Shown here piece by piece: positions 8,938 through 16,084 of a DNA stretch of 24,492 bases. The stretch is from Euprymna scolopes. Its lineage: Eukaryota > Mollusca > Cephalopoda > Sepiida > Sepiolidae. Location of the stretch: NCBI GenBank assembly GCA_024364805.1, contig CM044513.1:78802557-78827048 (forward strand), in the 5' to 3' direction. Each line of letters opens with the position of its first letter. The first letter of the stretch is position 1. A program made the translations under genes and the position numbers. The notes under the pieces were generated by a model. That model saw nothing but the letters and a program-made list of their open reading frames with translations, was not told where the DNA came from and ran no database searches.

Positions 8938-8970
8938 CTCTATTTTATTTTTATTTTTCTTAGTAATGAG

Positions 8971-9135
8971 TAGGGCTAGGACAACAGTATATTCGTTTTA
9001 TTGTTTTGATTCTCGAGTGAGTATCGTTTATATCATATGCTTTTATAAAGAGTGATGTGGTTCTCGGTTTATTTACTGTCGGATATATACTCGAGAGTCA
9101 AAACAATGAAAGAATAGTCTGTTGTCATGGCCCTA
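8971..9135 (+). mobile_element. hAT-type MITE, TAGGGC family, copy 2 (complete)
   Basis: The left end TAGGGCTAGGACAACAG and the reverse complement of the right end, TAGGGCCATGACAACAG, begin inverted arms that extend about 50 bp through ATTGTTTTGA(T/C)TCTCGAGT. The 165-bp element is non-coding. Flanks are GTAATGAG (8963-8970) and GTAATGCA (9136-9143), an 8-bp target duplication with two mismatches. This fits hAT, as does the exact duplication of copy 3. Confidence 0.8.
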
Positions 9136-9143
9136 GTAATGCA

Positions 9144-9529
9144 TGCAGTTTACAATAAAAGAACGATTGGAATCGTCGCAAATCATTTCTTTGCATATTT
9201 TAAGGCGAAACATTAATCAAAAGTGACTTTTCCAAGACATCCATCGTCAATCCCAAATATCAGCTGGCGTGATACTGTAAACATACACAGACTGAATTTG
9301 ATGAACGACATTATCATTATTATTATTATTTTATTTTATTTATTTATATTATTTATATTTTTATTTATTTATTTATTTATCTTTTCTTTTTCTTTTTTTT
9401 CTTTTTTGCGAATTCGTCCACCGGTCAAATTATTCCTCGTTATATGTAATATTCAATAGTGGATTGATTCTATATGAATTCCTACGCAATCTGCATGAAT
9501 TAGAATATTATGTGCAAGCATATTGTTCG
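9144..9529. other. No gene seen; contains ATTT/ATT-rich tract
   Basis: A low-complexity ATT and ATTT tract runs from about 9311 to 9402 with a following T/C run. The open frame across it encodes only I, F and L runs and is rejected. Confidence 0.6.
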
Positions 9530-9563
9530 ATCGGGCAAAGCTGGACTACCAGCTAGTTATCAT
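9530..9563 (+). mobile_element. Helitron-like 3' terminus fragment
   Basis: TCGGGCAAAGCTGGACTACC followed by AGCTAGTTA resembles the (C)CGGGCAACGCCGGGTA hairpin plus CTAGT end of the element at 13,655-14,187, in the opposite orientation. No matching 5' end is seen to its left, so only the terminus is claimed. Confidence 0.45.
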
Positions 9564-9603
9564 TTTTTTTTAATTTATATAATATTTCTCTTAATTTGTA
9601 TTT

Positions 9604-9733
9604 TCGGTTCATATTTTTTCAAAAACTACTGGGTAAATTTGGTTGAAATTTTGTATGGACATTTGTTATGCTAAGGTTTAGCGAACAAAGTATTATGTTA
9701 TCTTTTCAATACCCAATTATCGATTAATAGAAA
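9604..9733 (+). repeat. About 130-bp dispersed repeat, copy 1 of 3
   Basis: AAAACTACTGGGTAAATTTG, GTTGAAATTTTGTATGG, GCGAACAAAGTATTATG and TTCAATACCCAATTAT align in order with copies 2 and 3 (10,251-10,380 and 10,411-10,540), each strongly diverged. All three have the same orientation. Family unknown. Confidence 0.6.
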
Positions 9734-9774
9734 TAAGTCACCACAATATGACATTTAGTGTAGAATTTTTGTAA

Positions 9775-10075
9775 CAGAGCGCGTATGAGTGCAAGTGAAG
9801 ATATCAGCACCGGCTGAAGAGTGAATGGCAAGCGAAGGTATAAACAACAGCAGCAGCAGTCGTTTGAGCGCGTATGCAAATTGCCAAGTGGGCGCGGACT
9901 TGCATGAGAAGAAAAATAAAAGAGACGAAAAATGAACCACGTGACGAGGAGAATAAAAAAAAAACGCGACCGTTGAGATAGACGTGTGACCACGCAGTGG
10001 TTGCGAGAGAAATTTAGCCTGGCCGCGGGACGGCAGGGTTTTGTTAATCTCATGGCAGACGAAATGAACAGCTAG
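9775..10075. other. GC-richer island inside AT-rich DNA
   Basis: About 300 bp are clearly richer in G, C and CpG than the surroundings. They contain a repeated GAGCGCGTATG (about 9778 and 9866), a short CAG run (about 9849-9860) and an E-box CCACGTGACG (about 9938). The minus-strand frames of about 109 codons overlap each other and show poly-Cys/Ser from the CAG run, so I do not call a gene. It could be an old regulatory island, an exon or the body of an unknown element. Confidence 0.35.
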
Positions 10076-10250
10076 AATAATCATGCATTATTTGAAAAGT
10101 AACAGTATCAAATGTTTTTTTTTCTAAATAATAATAAAAAATTGGATTTATTTAGTTTTGCTTAATTGTTCCTTTCGATGGTACCAGCCGGCGTGAGGGT
10201 CCGAGAGAGGTCTGAATTGTAACGAGCACGATTCAAGCGTAACAGATACT

Positions 10251-10380
10251 TTACAGTTTTCTCGGAAACTTATAAGTCAATCTGGCAGACATTTTATACA
10301 TGCCTTTCTTATGATAGGTGCAACGAACTTCGTATTATAGTACCCGTTCTATGCACAATTATGAATTAATGAATTAATAG
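10251..10380 (+). repeat. About 130-bp dispersed repeat, copy 2 of 3
   Basis: TTCTCGGAAACTTATAAGTC, GATAGGTGCAACGAACTTCG and CACAATTATGAATTAATG align with copies 1 and 3. Copy 3 starts about 30 bp further on, giving a near-tandem pair. Confidence 0.6.
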
Positions 10381-10410
10381 ATATTAATCACCATAATACC
10401 ATTGTTATTC

Positions 10411-10540
10411 TAGAAGTTTTCTTAGAAACTACTGAGCCGACCTGGCTGAAATTTAGTATTGGTTTTTGTATTACCAAGGTGGAACGACCTAAGTATTATT
10501 GCATCAGTTCAATACACAGTTAAGGATTAATTGGGATTAG
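10411..10540 (+). repeat. About 130-bp dispersed repeat, copy 3 of 3
   Basis: TTCTTAGAAACTACTGAGCC, GACCTGGCTGAAATTTAG and TTCAATACACAGTTAAGG align with copies 1 and 2. The mariner fragment starts at its right end. Confidence 0.6.
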
Positions 10541-11003
10541 TATTTCATGCAAAAATGAGCACAATTCAATTAGAGCCAATAAGTGTACAGTTTGATATCA
10601 GTGTGGGAACTGTACGCAAAAATTCGCGAGGAACTGTAGATGCGGACTATTTGAGTGAATACACCGGTCCACATCTCCATCCTTGTCACAGACTATTTGA
10701 GCAAGATTGGACTCGATACAGTTTCTCACCCTCCCTATAATCCGTACTTTGCTCCCTACGACTTTTGCTTATTCGCTATGCTTAAGCAACAACTTAGAGG
10801 CTGTCGTTATGAGACAATTGAGGAGATGAAAGAAGTAATGACGGGGACTTCCATGGGGCCTTCCAGGAGTTGCTCAAACACTATAACAAGTGCATTGCAG
10901 CCGGAATCGATTACATTGAACGGGACAAGAGATGCATGTGCCAACTATTAATAAAAGTGCACATATAAAAAAATGTCTGGACATTTATTGAAGCCACCTC
11001 GTA
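10541..11003 (+). mobile_element. Decayed, internally deleted mariner-family transposon
   Basis: The transposase reads as fragments. A helix-turn-helix-like ISVQFDISVGTVRKNS lies at about 10,580-10,627. It is followed almost directly by the C-terminal catalytic part VSHPPYNPYFAPYDFCLF (about 10,720-10,775), with the third catalytic Asp position retained in PYDFCLF, and LKQQLRGCRYETIEEMKE (10,780-10,835). KCIAAGIDYIERDK follows in another frame (about 10,890-10,930). The usual 340-345 residues are reduced to about 140, and the middle with the first two catalytic Asp residues is gone. The 3' inverted repeat, read outward-in as TACGAGGTGGCTTCAATAAA, ends at 11,003 next to TA. The matching 5' repeat is not seen. 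Confidence 0.85.
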
Positions 11004-11094
11004 TAAAAATTTTACTAATTGATTCATGTTTTAGTTGTTTTTAGTTTTAAAAAAATAGGAGGCCTTACTTTTGTAACGACCCTGGTAGTATGTG

Positions 11095-11345
11095 ACTGTT
11101 TCGGTTCACTTTGCAATATTTTTTTCTGTTGGTCCGTCACGTTTATGTTGGAAGTAGAATTTTCATTTGCCTTTCGGCGTGCATTCTAAATAGTATGTAG
11201 TTATGTAATTATAAATAGAATTCGTTAGTCTGACAAGCTTACATTATAAATAGCATTTTCCTTGGTCTGCCAAGCTTTTATCATGAATAGTATTTATGTT
11301 TGTCTGTTAAGCTTATATTACAAATAGCATAAGCGGGTGGAGGAG
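11095..11345. repeat. 38-bp satellite, block 1
   Basis: Degenerate tandem units of the form CGTTAGTCTGTCAAGCTTAT followed by ATTATAAATAGCATTTTC (38 bp) begin near 11,095 and are clear from 11,215. This is the left edge of the array as far as can be seen. Confidence 0.8.
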
Positions 11346-11437
11346 GTTCTTTAACAAGATATTTTAATTTGTTCATATTTCATATATATTATTACAGAAT
11401 CGTGATTTCAAAAGTAAACAAATATTATTTGGATGCC

Positions 11438-11508
11438 ACCAGCAACGGTCAGGATCGAAACTGTAGCATTCAAAGCCGGTGACGTTACCACTATACCAAC
11501 GTGACACG
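11438..11508 (-). other. tRNA-like sequence (minus strand)
   Basis: On the minus strand the order is box A, TTGGTATAGTGG (about 11,489-11,500), a loop region with CGGCTTTGAATGCT (possible anticodon TGA), then box B, GTTTCGATCC (about 11,451-11,460). Spacing suits a tRNA. The T and acceptor stems pair poorly, so it is a tRNA-derived remnant. It sits between the satellite edge and the LINE fragment. Confidence 0.5.
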
Positions 11509-11589
11509 CATATGAACTGATTAAAAATTAAAACTTCACTAAGATGAATGTACAAAATGTATAATGATTTTTTTTTAATTTGCACCATT

Positions 11590-12260
11590 TTTTGGCCCTT
11601 TTAAAGACTATAGGAGAGAGAATTAGAGAGAACTTTGTCATTTACGGCCTTTGATGTGTTGCAATAGATGGTCGTGTCATCAGCATAGATGTCAACGAAT
11701 GATTTAAGTATGTGTTTTGGGAGATGAGGTGGGCCCAGAATGGACCCCTGGGGGACTCCAGCATTGATACTGTGGGCATCTGATTTCTGCCCATCAACCA
11801 CTACTCTTATGAATCTATCAGAGAGAAATTATTTAATCATTGAGAAAACATTTCCAGTAATACAGTATCTGGAGATCTTGTGGAGTAGGCCCTTATGCCA
11901 TACCTTATCGAAGGCCTTCGATATGTCAAGAGCAATTGCCCTGGAAAGGAAAACTTTGTCAAGAGATTCACTAATCCTATGTGATATATCCGTTAGCACA
12001 TCTGCTGTGGATCTTGCAGAGCGGAAACCATATTGCATGTCACTAAGAAGGTTGTTTCTGTTGAGGTGGTTGACTACTTCTTTATTTAATATGGATTCCA
12101 ACCACTTACTCATGACACACAGGAGACTTATTAGTCTGTACCGATAGGGAGATGACTTTTTACCTGAATTCTTAAATACAGGACATACTGATGATGTTTT
12201 CCAGGATGTTGGAAAGCACTTTTTCTGTTTACCGGCTAAAGACCCATAAAAGAATGGTCT
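11590..12260 (-). mobile_element. CR1/Jockey-like LINE reverse transcriptase fragment
   Basis: Minus-strand reading starts with CFPTSWKTSSVCPVFKNSG (about 12,165-12,220), then YRYRLISLL, LLSDMQYGFRSARSTADVLT (about 11,990-12,060), ALDISKAFDKVWHKGLLHK (about 11,885-11,945), INAGVPQGSILGP (about 11,733-11,770) and YADDTT (11,670-11,687). These are RT motifs 1-5 in order, and the catalytic Asp of motif A (ALDISKAFD) and the YADD box are both present. One stop follows FSMIK (about 11,830), and the usual FLLYINDLP stretch after PQGSILGP is missing. Both termini are absent. It interrupts the 38-bp satellite. Confidence 0.9.
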
Positions 12261-12364
12261 GTAAAAATTCGATCACTTGAGGCCCCTACTGCCTCCCTGC
12301 GACTTTTATTTTCGTCGAGGTAGGGTTTGAAAATATGGAGACAGTCAGGCATATAGCCTTTTAT

Positions 12365-13160
12365 TAGATTTTCGTTAATTTGTCAAGCTTATATTATAAA
12401 TAAAATTTTCATTAGTCTGTCAACCTTAATTTCGTTAGTCTGTCTAACTTTTCGTTAGTTTGCCAAATTTATATTATAAATATCAATTTCGTTATTTCCC
12501 TCAGTTGTATTATAAATAGCATTTTCATTAGTCTGTCAAGTTTATATTATATGTATAGCATTTTCGTTAGTCTGTCAAGCTTGCTTTTTAAGTATAGTTT
12601 GCTTTTTAATACCTAATTACCATAGAATAGACTTACTGCAGTTCGAAATATTATTTTTGTTTGTCCTTTATATTAATGGTTTTAATATACTTTTTAGTGG
12701 TCTGTCATATTTAAGTTTGAAATAGGATTTCTGTCGGTATGTTTGTCGGCGTTTCAAATATTATCGTTGGTTTGTCATATTAAAGTTGTAATTATAATTT
12801 CCGTTGGTCTGTAATACTGAAGTTTAAAATAGAATCCTCGTTGGTCTTTGAAGCTTATATTTTAAATATAATTATTCTGGCTCTGTCATGCTTACGTTTG
12901 AAATAGCATTTTCGTTAGACTTTGTTTCATAAATGATAAACATAATGTTCTGTGTTGTTATGGTTATGTTTAAAATTGAATTATCGTTGGAATGTAATGC
13001 TTGGGTTTTAAATATAATTTTCGTTAGTTTTTCATGTTTAATTTGTAAATATAATTTCTGCCGGTCTTTTATGGCTGCGTTTGAAATTGAATTATCGTGG
13101 GGATCTGTCATACTTTAGTATGAAATATAATATTAGTTATTCTGTCAAAATTTGCAGTGG
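12365..13160. repeat. 38-bp satellite, block 2
   Basis: About 20 imperfect units grade from the TCTGTCAAGCTTATATTATA type (left) to CGTTGGTCTGTCATGCTTAA followed by GTTTGAAATATAATTTTC (right). Open frames on both strands through this block are satellite artefacts. Confidence 0.85.
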
Positions 13161-13654
13161 CATTTTTCGTCGCTAACCTCGTCGATTCAATTTACGCATC
13201 TCATGAACAGATTCACCATTCTACAAAAATGAGAACTCTTCACGCTGACAATTGCTCGTCGTTCGTGCAAGATGTCCCTGTTATGCATTTTTCCCAAAAG
13301 AAATGTTTTTCTTTCATTGTTCTGCGTTTTCTTGTCGAAAATATTATTAGCAGACACTTAACACGATCATCGCCTTCCTACTTCTCTCGTTAAGGGAATT
13401 CTGCTCCAAGAAATTCGCTATCCTGAACGGCCAGCTTTTATTAATAAAGATTTCTTTGAAAGCATCTTCTGAATAGTATGCCTTTGGTGAAACAAAAGAT
13501 ATTATTTCCGGTCCGTTCTGAGATGCGTCCCCGGGGAATCGTGATGCAATATAGTTTGCAAACGCTTCAATTTGGACCAGAATTTTCGTGAGTCGATTTA
13601 TCTCGAGCTGAGAATGGCATGTTAATTACCGATTTACTTCAAATTATAAAATAC
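13161..13654. other. Unassigned non-repetitive insert between satellite and Helitron
   Basis: Base composition is more balanced than the satellite and no units are recognisable. A 78-codon plus-strand frame (13,157-13,393) has no motif I know. A CCCCGGGGAATC phrase at about 13,530 is the only GC-rich spot. This may be an unknown element's interior; no ends were found. Confidence 0.45.
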
Positions 13655-14187
13655 TAGCATATGTACCCGGCGTTGCCCGGTATTGAACGTAACATCAAAT
13701 TCCTTTCAAAAACGAAATAAAAAAACACAGAAAGCAAGTAAGACATGTGCATGCGAGTATTATTATTTCTTAATAGTTCACTTCTTTTAAGTAAAAACAT
13801 GTATGCTCGAACTAAGATCGAAACCGAGACCTAAAAGACAGTTGGCCAAGTACGATAACCATTAGGTCAGCTTGAGAAGTTCTTTAAATAGTGTTTTCAA
13901 ACATACTTATCCATAACATAGGGAAGCTGTCATGTGAAGGATTCGCGAAGGCGCAATCGTGAAACAGTTGACAAACAGATAACAATCCGATGACCTACAC
14001 GTACCAATTTTTCAATCTTTATCCCTTAGCAGATCTATTTTCCGGATGAAAATCGATTAAAATTTGTCGACATGTCTGAATACTCTATATACAAAATTGA
14101 AAGTATGTAGATCAAAAATCTGTTGAGTATATAGGTTGGGAACTGTCTTCTGACACACACACACACACATTCTCACTTTTATAGATA
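13655..14187 (-). mobile_element. Non-autonomous Helitron-like element (best-preserved copy)
   Basis: On the minus strand the element begins TCTATAAAAGTGAGAATG (5' TC terminus at 14,187, preceded by A), followed by a GT run. It ends with the hairpin TACCGGGCAACGCCGGGTA, a short ATATG linker and CTAG followed by T (13,655). The 5' TC, 3' hairpin plus CTRR and A/T flanks are the Helitron hallmarks. Length is about 533 bp with no Rep/helicase coding. A tRNA-like stretch (13,804-13,878) lies inside it. Confidence 0.7.
13804..13878 (-). other. tRNA-like sequence inside the Helitron-like element
   Basis: The minus strand shows a box A, TGACCTAATGG (about 13,860-13,870), and a box B, GGTTTCGATC (about 13,817-13,826), at tRNA-like spacing, with partly complementary outer ends (CTCAA and TCGAG). 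The anticodon arm does not fold well. It has the same orientation as the host element and is probably a captured or promoter-supplying tRNA remnant. Confidence 0.5.
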
Positions 14188-14194
14188 AAATAGA

Positions 14195-14440
14195 TTATTT
14201 TTGTTTATCTGTTATGCGTGAATTTAAAACAATTCTAAAGTATAAAATATTATTCTCGTTCGTAATATCACGTTTGTTAGTTTAACATGCTTAAGGCTGA
14301 AATATATTCCTTGTTCAGTAATTTAGAATATCATTTGTGACATGTAATGCTTACGTGTTGTAAATATTATTTTCGTTGAAATGTTTATAATTATCATGTT
14401 CATTAATCTGTCATAGTTAAGTTTAGCATTTCCTTTTCGA
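14195..14440. repeat. 38-bp satellite, block 3
   Basis: Degenerate units (TTCGTAATATCACGTTTGTT, CATTAATCTGTCATAGTTAA) continue the array between the Helitron-like element and the hairpin. Confidence 0.65.
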
Positions 14441-14469
14441 CAATTTGTAAGTCATAGTAGCATATATAT

Positions 14470-14500
14470 AAAAACCGCAGCTCAAAGGTTACCAAAAATG

Positions 14501-14544
<44 letters not shown>

Positions 14545-14576
14545 CATTTTTTGGAATCCTTTGAGCCTCGGTTTTT
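14470..14576. repeat. 107-nt near-perfect palindrome with (AT)n centre
   Basis: The left arm AAAAACCGCAGCTCAAAGG (from 14,470) and the reverse complement of the right arm, AAAAACCGAGGCTCAAAGG (to 14,576), differ at few places. Both continue through CCAAAAA(A)TGCAATATAT into a shared TA core (14,503-14,543). The structure could extrude as a cruciform. It may be a tiny foldback element or a repeat grown by slippage. No target duplication was found. Confidence 0.85.
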
Positions 14577-14619
14577 GGGCTCTTTGCGCAGTTGATAGAG
14601 GCCTGGAGTCACTTTGGTC

Positions 14620-14722
14620 CCAGGTGAGAATTGTCTGAAGGCAGTGGGATCAATCTTATCCAAAGAAGGCCAGAGAATTTGTAGGCCAAAACGTGTGAAA
14701 AGCAGTAATTACCGAGGGCAAA
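14620..14722 (+). repeat. GGCCAAAA-motif repeat unit, left of MITE copy 3
   Basis: CCCAGGTGAGAATTGTCTGA and TTGTAGGCCAAAACGTGTGA correspond to the unit at 2193-2280. The TAGGGC MITE landed in the adjoining GTTATAAG site. Confidence 0.5.
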
Positions 14723-14730
14723 GTTATAAG

Positions 14731-14911
14731 GTGGGCGGTGACAACAGCATATTCTTTTCATTGTTTTGGCCCTTGTATATATACTCATTAATATCTGATA
14801 TGTTTTTATAAAGACTGAGGTGTTTCTCGGTTGATTGACTGTGTCTTACTGTGTCGGATATATACTTGAGCGTCAGAAGCATGAAATGAATACGCTGTTG
14901 TCACGGCCCTA
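14731..14911 (+). mobile_element. hAT-type MITE, TAGGGC family, copy 3 (complete)
   Basis: The left arm GTGGGCGGTGACAACAGC and the reverse complement of the right arm, TAGGGCCGTGACAACAGC, start inverted repeats of about 50 bp. The 181-bp element is flanked by exact 8-bp duplications GTTATAAG (14,723-14,730 and 14,912-14,919), as hAT elements make. The internal GTTTCTCGGTTGATTGACTG core is shared with copies 1 and 2. No coding. Confidence 0.88.
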
Positions 14912-14919
14912 GTTATAAG

Positions 14920-15035
14920 ACTCAGCATGCCTGTCTGGTCATAATTAATTACCTGCAGGCCTGAAGATTATTTGGCTGAAACGTAGTGAATCCACAAATA
15001 TAAAGATAGAGATAACAGTCTACAAAAGAATGAAT
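14920..15035 (+). repeat. GGCTGAAACGT-motif repeat unit, right of MITE copy 3
   Basis: CCTGAAGATTATTTGGCTGA followed by AACGTAGTGA, then AAAGATAGAGATAACAGTC, parallels the units at 2193-2280 and 14,620-14,722. The AGATAACAG end is shared with 2503-2518. Confidence 0.5.
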
Positions 15036-15096
15036 ACACTGCAATCTATAAGTTTTAACTAATAAGTTTGTTAGTTTGTGATGCTTTGTTGTCAAT
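15036..15096. repeat. 38-bp satellite, block 4 (left part)
   Basis: About one and a half units (AAGTTTGTTAGTTTGTGATG) lie left of the hAT element, which interrupts the array here. The array resumes at 15,506. Confidence 0.55.
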
Positions 15097-15497
15097 TAGT
15101 GATGGGACGATTCCAATATTTTTCTTGATTCCGATAATATTACCGATTTTGTACTAAATTCCCGATTCCGATATAATTATCGATTCCGATTGTTTACAAA
15201 TCTCTAAATATTTAACTATAAAGTTGTAATTTTTCTTTTTTTTAACAGTAAAAACACATGCTTAATGTGAATGTATTTTCTAAAAGTAAGAACACAATTT
15301 GGGGGGGATCTATAGATTTTAGTTTTACTGGTAGTTCAAAATCAATAAATATTTATTATTTCATTAATACTATTAAATGGGGAAGGTTTTCTTTAAAAAA
15401 AATCAAATAAGAAAGATAATTAAAGGAATCGTTTTTGGCATCGGAAATTATGCACAAATTTATCCCATTCTGATTCAGATTTATCGTCTCAACACTA
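15097..15497. mobile_element. Non-autonomous hAT-like element, 401 bp
   Basis: The left end TAGTGATGGGACGATTCC and the reverse complement of the right end, TAGTGTTGAGACGATAAATC, are imperfect inverted termini. The flanks are exact 8-bp duplications TTGTCAAT (15,089-15,096 and 15,498-15,505). Subterminal CGATTCCGAT repeats occur several times on the left, with GGAATCG/TCGGAA and TCTGATTCAG counterparts on the right. All fit hAT. There is no transposase coding. The target lies in satellite DNA. Confidence 0.88.
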
Positions 15498-15505
15498 TTG
15501 TCAAT

Positions 15506-16084
15506 TAACATGTTTGTTAACATGTTGTAGTTAAGTTTTAAAAGACATTTCCGACGGTCTGTCATTCTGAAGGGTTAAATATATTGTTTGCTGATCATCT
15601 ATGCTTAAGTTTTGTAATATCATTATGTTTAGTCTGTCATAGGGTGAAAATATGATTTTCACTTCTCTGTCATGAGTGCAATTTGTGTCGCACTTATATG
15701 CTGAAGTTTGAAGTAAAAATTTGGATGATCTCTCATGATATTACTGGAAAATATCATTTTCCTCCGTGTGTCATGCTGTTATTTAGAATTATTATTTTCC
15801 TTTGTGAGTCATCATAATTTGAAATTTTGATTTCTTCCATTTGCTAAGCCAGTATTTAGAAATTTCGATTTGTAATACCATTCATTGTAAATAGAATTTT
15901 CCCTTGCCTTTCACGACATAATTTATAAATATCATTTTGTTTGATTTGTCCTGCCATAAGTTGAGGTTTTCATAATGTTCTATTTTTCATGTACTAATTT
16001 TAAAATATCATATTATTTGATTTGTCAAGTCATAATTTTGAAAATATCATATGGTTTGATTTGTCATGTCATAATTTGAAATAG
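15506..16084. repeat. 38-bp satellite, block 5
   Basis: Units change along the block from CGGTCTGTCATTCTGAAGGG-like to TTTGATTTGTCATGTCATAA followed by TTTGAAAATATCATATGG. The block ends where the LTR element begins. Confidence 0.8.

Noticed and set aside
8647-8973. 108-codon plus-strand open frame
   Set aside because: It is AT-rich, shows no motif, and runs through the tRNA-like segment into the MITE start.
9724-10084. Two overlapping 109-codon minus-strand open frames
   Set aside because: They lie in different frames over the same DNA, contain a poly-Cys or poly-Leu run from a CAG tract, and match no family.
11740-12147. 135-codon plus-strand open frame
   Set aside because: It is the antisense shadow of the LINE reverse-transcriptase fragment.
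12872-13118. Open frames on both strands
   Set aside because: Both are read through degenerate 38-bp satellite units; the repeated residues follow the DNA repeat.
14403-14663. 86-codon minus-strand open frame with an IYIYIY run
   Set aside because: It crosses the TA-centred palindrome and is an artefact of the repeat.
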